Position numbers and translations under genes: made by a program
The notes under the pieces: model-generated
What the model was told of the DNA's origin: nothing
The model's database searches: none
Seen by the model: only the letters and a program-made list of their open reading frames with translations
Assembly (NCBI GenBank): GCA_030647905.1
Contig: JAUSJA010000026.1
Span: 310,001-374,000, forward strand
Direction: 5' to 3'
Origin: Gemmatimonadaceae bacterium
GTDB taxonomy: Bacteria; Gemmatimonadota; Gemmatimonadetes; Gemmatimonadales; Gemmatimonadaceae
DNA length: 64,000 nt
Shown: positions 9,088-16,608 of the stretch, piece by piece
Numbering within the stretch: position 1 is the stretch's first letter
How the letters are laid out: the number at the start of each line of letters is the position of its first letter

Positions 9088-9987
9088 TTCAGATTCGTTA
9101 ACAGGAAGCCATAGCGTAAACGTCGATCCTTTTCCAGGTTCGCTTGCCACCAGAAGGTCCCCTCCCAGAAGTCGCGCAAGACGTCTCGAGATAGTCAAGC
9201 CAAGCCCGGTTCCCCGACGGGGTGAATCAGTTCGCGGGCCTGCTTCTACCTGCTCGAACTCTTCGAAAACTCGTTCCTGATCGGTTATCGCGATTCCGAT
9301 TCCCGAATCGATTACCTGAATGGCAAGCCAGGAGATCGCCCCATCGTGTGCCATCGCAACCACCTGCGGCAGTCCCTCGTCAAGCCCGCTTTTACCCGGA
9401 AAGACACGGGTCTTTACCACTATCGATCCAGTATCCATGTATTTGATGGCGTTCCCGATTAGGTTCACGAGAATTTGCCGTACGTGCGTAGGATCGCTTC
9501 GAATCCTCGGCAGTGCTCCACCCATGACCAGGGAAAGGCTCAGGTTCTTCTCGTTGAGAAGAGACTCCACCTCGCTTGCCACGTCGAGGATGAATGGTCG
9601 AATGTCAAAGGATTCCGTATGCACGTCCAGTCTGCCCGCAGCCATCTTCGCCAAGTCAAGAATCTGATCGACAAGGTGACGCAAATGATTCGCAGATGCT
9701 TCAATCCGCTCGACCGGCTTTGCCTGCCTTGGACTTAGCTCTCCGTAGACCCCCTCTCGCAAGAGATCTACAAAGCCGACAATGGCATTAAGCGGAGTAC
9801 GCAGTTCATGCGATACATTGGCGAGAAAATCGTTCTTCATGCGATTGGCACGAAGGAGCTCGGAGGAAAGCCGCTCCAGCTCTCTCGAGCGCTCGACTAG
9901 ACGTGCAGCCTGATGACGCTCATGTTGCAGAAGAAACACGAGTCCGATCACGATAGCGGCGACAAACAGATAAACGAGCGGTTGCAT
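9049..9987 (-). CDS. Sensor histidine kinase
   Basis: A 312-residue kinase with one N-terminal membrane helix (about residues 4-20), a short coiled-coil linker, and the HisKA dimerisation domain with phospho-acceptor His60 in SHELRTPL. The ATPase domain follows, with N box NLIGNAIKY, G1 DSGIGIA and G2 RRGTGLGLTIS. There is no periplasmic sensor domain, so the input is probably cytoplasmic or membrane-borne. No response regulator gene adjoins it, so it is an orphan here. Its 3' end overlaps the facing Ser/Thr kinase by 39 bases. It is divergent from pyrE. Confidence 0.92.
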   Translation of the reverse strand: MQPLVYLFVAAIVIGLVFLLQHERHQAARLVERSRELERLSSELLRANRMKNDFLANVSHELRTPLNAIVGFVDLLREGVYGELSPRQAKPVERIEASANHLRHLVDQILDLAKMAAGRLDVHTESFDIRPFILDVASEVESLLNEKNLSLSLVMGGALPRIRSDPTHVRQILVNLIGNAIKYMDTGSIVVKTRVFPGKSGLDEGLPQVVAMAHDGAISWLAIQVIDSGIGIAITDQERVFEEFEQVEAGPRTDSPRRGTGLGLTISRRLARLLGGDLLVASEPGKGSTFTLWLPVNESESGVTAKDSAHPG

Positions 9988-10078
9988 CTACCTCCTTACG
10001 ACAACAGGTGCAAATCCACGTGCCACCGCGTCTCACATCATACCGACGCCATGATACCAACTGCATATCCGGAACGCT

Positions 10079-10624
10079 ATGAGCAACTTAGACACGCTTA
10101 GGCAGCTTCTTGTGGCACGCTCAGTAAAAACCGGAAGTTTTACTCTTGCTTCCGGAAAGTCTTCCAACGTTTACATAGATGCCCAGCTCACAACGCTCAG
10201 CCCAGAGGGAATGGTCCTGATAGGATCCGTCGGGCTTTCCCGTATTGAGGCGCAAGGATGGAGACCGGATTCAATCGGTGGGCTGACCATGGGAGCTGAC
10301 CCGATTGCATTTGCAATCGCCCGTACAAGTGCTGACCGATCTAATCCGTTGAGAGCATTCACGGTCCGAAAGGAGCCGAAGTCCCACGGCACCAGTAACC
10401 TCATTGAAGGACCGTTCAGACCAGCCGACAGCGTCGTCATCATCGAGGACGTCATCACAACCGGCACATCAGCTATCCAGGCAATCGGTGCGATCGAGAA
10501 TGCCGGGGGAAAGGTTCTTGGCGTTCTCGCACTTGTAGATCGCGAAGATGGCGGACGAGAAGCAGTTCGAGCGAGAGGATACGACGTTATATCGCTCACA
10601 ACAATTACCGAGCTTATCAATTGA
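10079..10624 (+). CDS. pyrE: Orotate phosphoribosyltransferase
   Basis: A 181-residue enzyme that joins orotate to PRPP to give OMP in pyrimidine synthesis. The PRPP-binding loop VVIIEDVITTGTS (about residues 120-132) and the RKEPKSHG stretch with catalytic lysines are both present, and the length is normal for the family. The ATG at 10079 begins MSNLDTLRQLL, as expected. It stands alone between a divergent histidine kinase and a convergent AraC-type gene 14 bases away, so it is probably monocistronic. Confidence 0.95.
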   Translation: MSNLDTLRQLLVARSVKTGSFTLASGKSSNVYIDAQLTTLSPEGMVLIGSVGLSRIEAQGWRPDSIGGLTMGADPIAFAIARTSADRSNPLRAFTVRKEPKSHGTSNLIEGPFRPADSVVIIEDVITTGTSAIQAIGAIENAGGKVLGVLALVDREDGGREAVRARGYDVISLTTITELIN

Positions 10625-10638
10625 GCCCCGCTCTTTAC

Positions 10639-11550
10639 TCACTTGGTCGTTGATCCAGTATTGTTTTGCTCATAATTTCGCTGGCGTGTAATCCAGCCGG
10701 GCGAGGTGGCTGCCGGCCGAAAGGACCGAAGAACGCCGGCATAGGGCAGAATCACTTCACTTCGAAAATACTGAAGCATCCCCGCGCCATCGTAGGACTC
10801 CCGGAATGCCACCGGTGACATCTTCATAATGGTTCGTACGTGGCGTCCGAAGCTCTGGGGTGAAGAGTAATCGAGATAGTTCGCGACACTAGCCACAGAG
10901 AGACCAGGGTTCTCGAACAGTTTCGCGGCTCGAATCAGACGCGCCAACGCCAGATATCTCTTCGGAGGAGGAAGCTTCGCCCGAAAGAATCGACTCATCA
11001 AAGTACTCGGTAGAATATGCAGCTGACGGGAAAGTTGCCGAATCGTATGAATCTGTGGAGTGTGGCTGAAAAGCAACTCGAAGAACCTCCAGCAGTCACT
11101 CGGCGCTCCAGAGAGATCAGCGCTCAACTGTCCGAGCGCTGTACGTTGAAGATCACTCGACTTTTCAGCCGCAAGTATCTCACGAAGCATTTGCCACCCG
11201 GAGGGATGGCGGGCATCAATCAGGATACGCACCCCCAGCTGTCCAAGATCCAGAAGGTTCTGTGGCGTCGAATACTGGGTTTCAGTCAACAGCGCCATCG
11301 CCGGAATACGTGGAAACTCGCGCACCATGGCTGCCATTCTTGCGCTGCTCTGTAACCCATAGCAGGCAATCGAGATCAGAACAGCTCCTGCTCTTCGCTC
11401 CCTCAGATCCGCCATGACTTCATCGAACGATTCGCGATGAAGAGCCGAATACAGTCCCTCAGCTGCTGCGTCCACGCGTTGTCGCTCGCCTGGAGTGAGG
11501 ATAGTCGATACCGGCATCAGCTTGGACAATGGTTTCGATTCGCGCGACAT
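10639..11550 (-). CDS. AraC-type transcriptional regulator
   Basis: A 303-residue protein. Its C-terminal half has a double helix-turn-helix of the AraC/XylS kind, with LSVASVANYLDYSSPQSF as the second helix-turn-helix core and HVRTIMKMSPVAFRES following. The N-terminal part resembles a degenerate receiver-like fold (AGAVLISIACYG, IPAMALLTE) but lacks a clear phospho-acceptor Asp pattern, so it may be a pseudo-receiver. The ATG at 11550 is preceded by GGGAG. A perfect TATAAT on the minus strand at 11601-11596 may be its -10 box, though no good -35 sits at standard spacing. Targets unknown. Confidence 0.85.
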   Translation of the reverse strand: MSRESKPLSKLMPVSTILTPGERQRVDAAAEGLYSALHRESFDEVMADLRERRAGAVLISIACYGLQSSARMAAMVREFPRIPAMALLTETQYSTPQNLLDLGQLGVRILIDARHPSGWQMLREILAAEKSSDLQRTALGQLSADLSGAPSDCWRFFELLFSHTPQIHTIRQLSRQLHILPSTLMSRFFRAKLPPPKRYLALARLIRAAKLFENPGLSVASVANYLDYSSPQSFGRHVRTIMKMSPVAFRESYDGAGMLQYFRSEVILPYAGVLRSFRPAATSPGWITRQRNYEQNNTGSTTK

Positions 11551-11697
11551 GGCCGGCTCTCCCTGGCTGGAAAGGTTAATTCGTCAATGCCGGTCATTAT
11601 AAAGGCACTGCGTCACACCCCCGTCACCGACAAAACACAAAACCACACCTGATTAGCCCATTTCCGTCAGCGCCCTGCATATATTTCAAGGTTATAG

Positions 11698-12072
11698 GAG
11701 ATCGGTTGGACGGTCGCGCATTAGTATCCTCGCGATACTAATTCGAGGAAAGTCCGGGCTCCGTGGGTAGGGCTGCCAGGTAATGCCTGGGCATGGCGGG
11801 AAACTGCTGTGACGGAAAGTGCCACAGAAAACAAACCGCCTCTCCGGAGGTAAGGGTGAAAAGGTGGGGTAAGAGCCCACCGCGTCCATGGCAACATGGA
11901 CGGCACGGTAAACCCCGGCTGGAGCAAGGCCAAGTAAGCGGCGAGAGTGCCCACCTCGATAAAGACGCCGCGGGTAGGCTGCTAGAGAGCACGAGCGATC
12001 GTGCTCCGAGAGAAATGATCGTCACGGTGGCTAGACCATCGAACAGAACCCGGCTTATAGACCGATCGCTTG
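11698..12072 (+). ncRNA. rnpB: RNase P RNA, bacterial type A
   Basis: The catalytic RNA of RNase P, which trims the 5' leader from pre-tRNAs. Recognised by the conserved blocks GAGGAAAGTCCGGGCTCC (11752-11769), ACAGAAAACAAACCGCC, GGTAAGGGTGAAAAGGTG, GGCACGGTAAACCCC, GGAGCAAGGCCAAGTA and GAGAGAAATGATCGTCAC, in the right order and spacing. Helix P1 pairs GATCGGT (11700-11706) with ACCGATC (12061-12067), fixing the ends to within a few bases. An intrinsic terminator follows. The protein subunit gene rnpA lies only about 4 kb away across the origin region. No coding gene overlaps it credibly. Confidence 0.97.
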
Positions 12073-12083
12073 ATCTACAGCAG

Positions 12084-12122
12084 CCCTTTGCGGAGCTTTC
12101 CGTAGAGGGTTGTTGTTTTTTC
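12084..12122 (+). terminator. Intrinsic terminator of rnpB
   Basis: An 11-base-pair stem (CCCTTTGCGGA with TCCGTAGAGGG, two G-U pairs) with a 4-base loop is followed by a T-rich tract at 12110-12122. It starts about 12 bases after the RNase P RNA. Confidence 0.85.
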
Positions 12123-12147
12123 CAGCGAATACGAACATGGAACATAA

Positions 12148-13011
12148 ATGTTACACCGGTATAAGCTCACACTCTTGCTGACCATGATCGCTGGTTGTAC
12201 GAGAGCGGTTCCAGCTTCGGGGCCTGTACCAAGGCCTGCAAATTCGACACACCCTTTATCCGCCACTGAATGGAGGATTATCCCGACTACCGAGCCGCAG
12301 GAATATCGCTCAATCGTCAACACAACCCTTGAGCTTGATTCGGCTTCAACCAGAATCCGTGACACTGTCACCGTTCACGCCCGCTTTACCCTGTCACTCA
12401 GGCGATTTCCGACACTAGTGGTAGTTTCAGGAAGTGTCGAGGCCTTCTCGATCGAAGCCGGTAGCAGGATAGGAGCCCCAGTTCGCTTAACCACGCTTCC
12501 TCTTTCTTTCGCCGGCCGGGTTACTACCAAGGGATTAACGCTCGAACCAGTAGGCGGACAAACCAAAGATCAAACTACTGACTGCGCAAACCCAGAACTG
12601 ACCGCACTTGGTATTGTTGAGCGAAGCCTTATGGTAATACCAGAAGAGCTTCAACAGGGCGTCAGCTGGACTGATAGCAGCTCAATGACCGGATGCACTG
12701 GATCCGTTCCGGTTACGGTTATATCAATCCGGACTTACGAGGTTCTCGGCGAAACAGACTATGCCGGTACGATCGTAATTGCTCTCAAGAGAACTGACAG
12801 AAAATACTTCGGTGGTGAAGGTACCCAGGGTCAGCACAGGGTCATCATGAAAGCTGAAGGGTCTGGATCAGGTGTCGTTTACGTGAACCGGATCACCGGA
12901 ACAATGGTCTATTACGAAGGGGAGCAGAACGCCATCGTTACCGTGACATCGTCCGGCCTAAACTACCGATTCATCCAGACCCTGAAAGAAAAGACAGCAG
13001 CGGTTCACTAA
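12148..13011 (+). CDS. Hypothetical lipoprotein
   Basis: A 287-residue protein with signal sequence MLHRYKLTLLLTMIAGC, in which MIAGC is a good lipobox with Cys17. The rest looks beta-rich, with many alternating Val/Thr/Ile residues, and two or three further cysteines (TTDCANPE, TGCTGS) that could form a disulfide. I recognise no domain. The ATG at 12148 is preferred because it gives a clean signal peptide. It lies just after the rnpB terminator and converges on dnaN with eight bases between stops. It has somewhat lower GC than genes to the right. Confidence 0.7.
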   Translation: MLHRYKLTLLLTMIAGCTRAVPASGPVPRPANSTHPLSATEWRIIPTTEPQEYRSIVNTTLELDSASTRIRDTVTVHARFTLSLRRFPTLVVVSGSVEAFSIEAGSRIGAPVRLTTLPLSFAGRVTTKGLTLEPVGGQTKDQTTDCANPELTALGIVERSLMVIPEELQQGVSWTDSSSMTGCTGSVPVTVISIRTYEVLGETDYAGTIVIALKRTDRKYFGGEGTQGQHRVIMKAEGSGSGVVYVNRITGTMVYYEGEQNAIVTVTSSGLNYRFIQTLKEKTAAVH

Positions 13012-13019
13012 GCATTGCC

Positions 13020-14132
13020 TCAGTCAACAAGCCTGAGTGGCATTACGAGGCAGAAATACGAAGCTGGATCGGACCACCCTTCGGGCTCGAGTGTCGCAGC
13101 ACGCTCAGGTGCCTTCAGGGTAATACGCACATCATCCGTCGGGATATACCGCAGGATTTCCAGCAGATAGCTTGCATTAAAACCGATATCCAGCTGATCA
13201 CCAGTGTACCGAACTGGCAACTCATCCTGGGCTTCACCCAAATCTGGCGTCTGAACACTGAACTTCAGCATCCCCGAGTTAAAGGAGAGACGAATTCTGT
13301 GAGTCTGGTCGGACGCAACAACAGACATCCGCCTCAGCGCACTTACCAGTGCCACCTTATCAACCACCGCAATTCTATCATTATCCTTTGGGATTACCTG
13401 CTCATAGTTCGGATACGGCCCTTCAATCAATCGGGTATAGACGGCGGTAAAAGGAGAACGGAATCCAATATGATTTTCGCCGCGTCCGATTTCCAGTTCC
13501 TCTTCGGCTGGAAAAAGTCTACGAACCTGCTCCAACGCTTTTGGCGGAACAATAAGATCGTTGGATGGGGCCGAGTCCGAAGCAATCGGAACATCCATCT
13601 TAGCCAGCCGATGGCCATTTGTTGCTACCATGCTCATACGGTCAGGCCGAAGCTCCCATAAAACCCCATTGAGAATCGGCCTGCTTTCCTCTGTTGATAC
13701 AGCAAAGGCCGTATGAGAAATAAGCTTCTGCAAATCTCCTGACTTGATTCGCCAGCTCTCGTCGAACTTGACCAAAGGAAACGTCGGAAACTCATCCCGA
13801 GGCAAACCAAGCAACTTAAACCGAGAACGTCCGCACTCCAGAGTAATCCGTTGTTCCCCGATCGCTGCAATCCTAACCGGAGCGGGCGGCAATTCCTTGG
13901 CAATCTCCGAAAGTTTCTTGGCTGGAATTGTTACCGCGCCCGACACCTCTACGTCTGCAGCGACCTCCGTACTGACTGCAATGTCCAGATCCGTCCCCGA
14001 CAGCTTAATACCTCGGTCTGTCGTCTCAACCAGGATATTGGCCAGAACAGGTAACGTTGTTTTGCTCGGGATGCTCGCAGTAACGGCATTCAGGCCTTCC
14101 TGAAGCTTCTCTCGAGAGATTGTAAAACGCAT
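13020..14132 (-). CDS. dnaN: DNA polymerase III beta subunit (sliding clamp)
   Basis: A 370-residue clamp protein of normal family length. It begins MRFTISREKLQEGLNAV, contains TLPVLANILVE and SGTDLDIAVST, and ends in the conserved PLR-type tail VMPLRLVD. The clamp encircles DNA and tethers the replicative polymerase. It lies downstream of dnaA on the same strand with a 212-base gap, the standard origin-proximal order. That gap contains DnaA-box-like sites and may be oriC. Confidence 0.97.
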   Translation of the reverse strand: MRFTISREKLQEGLNAVTASIPSKTTLPVLANILVETTDRGIKLSGTDLDIAVSTEVAADVEVSGAVTIPAKKLSEIAKELPPAPVRIAAIGEQRITLECGRSRFKLLGLPRDEFPTFPLVKFDESWRIKSGDLQKLISHTAFAVSTEESRPILNGVLWELRPDRMSMVATNGHRLAKMDVPIASDSAPSNDLIVPPKALEQVRRLFPAEEELEIGRGENHIGFRSPFTAVYTRLIEGPYPNYEQVIPKDNDRIAVVDKVALVSALRRMSVVASDQTHRIRLSFNSGMLKFSVQTPDLGEAQDELPVRYTGDQLDIGFNASYLLEILRYIPTDDVRITLKAPERAATLEPEGWSDPASYFCLVMPLRLVD

Positions 14133-14344
14133 CCCGTATCCTTCCTGTGTGGATAGTTTTGTTTGTTCTACTATAACTGTTCTAATAAAGACAAAAACAG
14201 TAGTCGTAGTAGAGGCTGTGGAGATGTTGATAGAAGGGCAGAAGTTATTGCATCTGCAGGAGTTCCGCCATTGAGGGCCATGTGGATTCTAGCGTGAAGG
14301 CAGGTTGTTTGTGCGCCAGTATCCTCGCGGATATGTGATATGAG
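14133..14344. other. Candidate replication origin (oriC) between dnaA and dnaN
   Basis: This 212-base gap holds three same-direction matches to the DnaA box complement TGTGGATAA: TGTGGATAG at 14148 (8 of 9), TGTGGAGAT at 14217 (7 of 9) and TGTGGATTC at 14281 (7 of 9), about 65-70 bases apart. Between the first two is an AT-rich stretch (about 14155-14205) with an ACTGTT/AACAGT inverted repeat that could serve as an unwinding element. The dnaA/dnaN/rpmH/rnpA context is the classical oriC setting. A single further box lies upstream of dnaA at 15763. Confidence 0.5.
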
Positions 14345-15736
14345 TCAAGCGCGCAGTGATTCCAACATGGACCTGGCTTTATCAACGCGGCCTTTTAACA
14401 CGGGATCAGCAGCGGTTGCCTTAGCAATCTTGTCAATACTGTGTATGACGGTCGAGTGATCTCGGCCTCCAAAAGCATGCCCGATTTCGATTAATTGGGT
14501 GCCAAGGAGCTCGCGCGCGAGGAACATGGCAATCTGGCGAGGCAGGGTAAGGGTCTTTGTACGAGTCTTGGAACGTAAGCCATCAGGAGTTACTCCCCAC
14601 TCACGAGCGATGATTTGTTGAATGGTTAATATGGAGAGTACGAGCTGGCCAGCCTGAATTGTATTTTCACTTCCGCGAAGCTTATCACGTAGAGCCTCGC
14701 GTGCGACGTCAAGAGATATATCCCTATGCTTGAGTGAAGCATAGGCGAGGAGCTTGATGATGGACCCTTCGAGTTCTCTAACGCTTGAGCGTACGTTTTC
14801 TGCGATAAACCGAATGACGTCATCGGGTATTGTATGTTCGAGGTGGTCGAGATGTGCTTTCTGTTTTAGAATTGCGACGCGATGCTCAAAGTCAGGCAGT
14901 TCGATATCAGCGACCATTCCCCACTGGAAACGGCTAATTAATCGCCCTTCAAGACCGGCGATTTCGGAGGGTGCTCTGTCGCTTGTGAGTACGATCTGTC
15001 TTCCTGCTTCGTAAAGGGCATTAAAAGTGTGGAAGAACTCCTCCTGAGTTGCTTCCTTGCCTTTTAGAAAATGGACATCATCCAACAGCAGTAGGTCGGT
15101 CTCTCGATATTGGCGCCTGAAACCCGCATTAGTCCTGGTCTGAATCGCTGAGACGAGCTCATTTGTGAATTGCTCGGTTCCGACAAAAGTGATTCGAGTT
15201 TGTGGGCTTCTTTCAAGAATATCGTGGGCAATTGCCTGCATAAGATGAGTTTTGCCCAACCCGGTGTTACCATAGATGAACAAGGGGTTGTAGACCTTTC
15301 CTGGAGCCTGGGCGACAGCATGAGCAGCAGCCGCAGCGAGCTCATTTGACTTTCCTATGACAAAGTGGTCAAATGTGTATCGTTCGCTTAACTGTGCGGC
15401 ACTGGCACCATGCTGGGCTTTTACTGTTGCGTTAGTGCTGGGAGGTGGTGCTACAAAAAAATCCATCTGAGATCGTTTTTTCCGCTCTTCATGAACGCGA
15501 AATATGACTTTGATCGGATGTCCAAGGGCAATCGGCGCATAGGCGGAGAAGAGCTCAGCATGTTTGGATTCGTTCCAGTCGGCGGCAAATTGATCTGGAA
15601 CCCCCACTGAAATGATGTTGCCATCAATGCTGAGTGCTTCGGTTGGCTCGAGCCAAGTGCGGAAAGTCTGTTCAGGAATGTCTTGGCGAGCCCGGTCGAG
15701 AAGGCGCTTCCAAGTTTCAGCGGGAGTGAGTGACAT
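14345..15736 (-). CDS. dnaA: Chromosomal replication initiator protein DnaA
   Basis: A 463-residue AAA+ initiator. Domain I is at 1-90 and a short linker at 90-118. The ATPase follows, with Walker A GNTGLGKTH (156-164), Walker B LLLLDD (215-220) and a sensor/initiator region with LTSDRAPSEI and GLEGRLISRFQWG. The C-terminal DNA-binding domain carries the signature GGRDHSTVIHSIDKI. It opens oriC by binding DnaA boxes. The ATG at 15736 gives the usual start MSLTPAETWKRLL. A DnaA-box-like TTTTCCACA at 15763-15771 lies just upstream, beside a possible promoter (TTGAGT, 16 bases, TAATTG), which suggests autoregulation. Confidence 0.98.
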   Translation of the reverse strand: MSLTPAETWKRLLDRARQDIPEQTFRTWLEPTEALSIDGNIISVGVPDQFAADWNESKHAELFSAYAPIALGHPIKVIFRVHEERKKRSQMDFFVAPPPSTNATVKAQHGASAAQLSERYTFDHFVIGKSNELAAAAAHAVAQAPGKVYNPLFIYGNTGLGKTHLMQAIAHDILERSPQTRITFVGTEQFTNELVSAIQTRTNAGFRRQYRETDLLLLDDVHFLKGKEATQEEFFHTFNALYEAGRQIVLTSDRAPSEIAGLEGRLISRFQWGMVADIELPDFEHRVAILKQKAHLDHLEHTIPDDVIRFIAENVRSSVRELEGSIIKLLAYASLKHRDISLDVAREALRDKLRGSENTIQAGQLVLSILTIQQIIAREWGVTPDGLRSKTRTKTLTLPRQIAMFLARELLGTQLIEIGHAFGGRDHSTVIHSIDKIAKATAADPVLKGRVDKARSMLESLRA

Positions 15737-15762
15737 AGGGGACGCAAACCGTAGCGTATCAT

Positions 15763-15771
15763 TGTGGAAAA
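15763..15771 (-). promoter_or_regulatory. DnaA-box-like site upstream of dnaA
   Basis: The minus strand reads TTTTCCACA, one mismatch from TTATCCACA, about 30 bases before the dnaA start. It falls just downstream of a possible -35/-10 pair at 15801-15774, a position suited to repression by DnaA. It could alternatively be part of the origin. Confidence 0.45.
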
Positions 15772-15882
15772 GTCAATTAGCATCACCATAGCCTGACTCA
15801 AGGTGACTTGCCGTATCTTCCACCAGGAGTTAGGTTTAGGGTTGTTTTCGTTTTAGTTCATATCGGCAATTTTGGAGCATTA

Positions 15883-16047
15883 ATGGGCAAGCCAACCTAC
15901 CGTCCTCGAAATAAGCGTCGTGTTCGTACGCACGGGTTTCGGGAGAGAATGTCAACCCGGTGGGGTCGCGAGGTATTGAGCCGCCGTCGGAAGAAGGGGA
16001 GAAAGCAGCTGAGCGTAAGGTTGCCGAGCAAGTACGCCGGCGCGTAA
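15883..16047 (+). CDS. rpmH: 50S ribosomal protein bL34
   Basis: A 54-residue highly basic protein with the bL34 pattern [19 protein letters not shown] followed by ST..GREVL..RR.KGR. It is slightly longer than the usual 44-50 residues because of the tail [13 protein letters not shown]. The ATG at 15883 has a weak GGAG upstream. It is divergent from dnaA and starts the plus-strand run rpmH-rnpA-yidD-yidC. The coding signal of rnpA begins immediately after, or even overlaps, its stop codon (TAA 16045-16047). Confidence 0.97.
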   Translation: MGKPTYRPRNKRRVRTHGFRERMSTRWGREVLSRRRKKGRKQLSVRLPSKYAGA

Positions 16048-16102
16048 GCGGTTTGGCTATCCGCGTAGTTACAGGCTTACGCGGGAATCAGATCTAGAGC
16101 TG

Positions 16103-16402
16103 GTGAAAAAGGCAGGGAGACGGCTGTGTACCGAGCATCTTGATGTTCGGGCAACCGACTCCCTGTTTTCTCACGCAAGGGTGGCGGTAATCGTGGCGAA
16201 ATATGGCCATACGATCGTTGAGAGAAACCAGCTTAGACGACGATTGCGTGAACTTGCCCGAACGAAGCTGATTCCATCCTCTGGCCGAGTGGATGTTGTC
16301 ATTCGATCTCTTCCTTCTGCCTATGCAGCGAGTTTCGACAGGCTGCTGGATGAGGTGGAGATGATTGCCAGAAAGTTGTCTCCCGAGTTTGGGAGTTCAT
16401 GA
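16103..16402 (+). CDS. rnpA: RNase P protein component, N-terminus unresolved
   Basis: The first canonical start in frame is the GTG at 16103, which gives 99 residues including the RNR-type motif [12 protein letters not shown] and DVVIRS. However, the same frame upstream (16049-16102) reads RFGYPRSYRLTRESDLEL. This matches the conserved RnpA beginning (compare FPRELRL in E. coli), so the true protein surely starts earlier. That frame has no ATG, GTG or TTG between the stop at 16016-16018 and 16100. Possibilities are a one-base sequencing or assembly loss (a TTG at 16053 would then give M-A-Y-P-R), a non-standard start, or a +1 shift at the rpmH stop. It overlaps yidD by four bases (ATGA). Confidence 0.85.
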   Translation: MKKAGRRLCTEHLDVRATDSLFSHARVAVIVAKYGHTIVERNQLRRRLRELARTKLIPSSGRVDVVIRSLPSAYAASFDRLLDEVEMIARKLSPEFGSS

Positions 16403-16608
16403 GAACCGCGCTGGTGCTGTTCATACGCGGCTATCAGCTGTGGATCTCTCCACTGTTTCCGGCTGCATGCCGCTATTATCCAACCTGCTCATCGTATGCG
16501 ATTGAAGCAATCGAGAAGCATGGTACAGTTTCAGGTGGCTGGCTGGCGATCCGTCGGATCGCGCGATGTCACCCCTTCCGGCTGGGTGGTTACGACCCGG
16601 TCCCGTAA
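16399..16608 (+). CDS. yidD: Membrane protein insertion efficiency factor YidD
   Basis: A 69-residue YidD protein, recognised by [33 protein letters not shown] and the tail [14 protein letters not shown], including the three conserved Cys. It is thought to assist YidC/Sec in membrane protein insertion. It overlaps rnpA by four bases and abuts yidC (its TAA ends one base before the yidC ATG), so rnpA, yidD and yidC are one translational unit. Confidence 0.97.
   Translation: MRTALVLFIRGYQLWISPLFPAACRYYPTCSSYAIEAIEKHGTVSGGWLAIRRIARCHPFRLGGYDPVP

Noticed and set aside
14626-15801. Several open frames on both strands inside dnaA
   Set aside because: All overlap conserved AAA+ and DNA-binding motifs of DnaA and show no protein features of their own.
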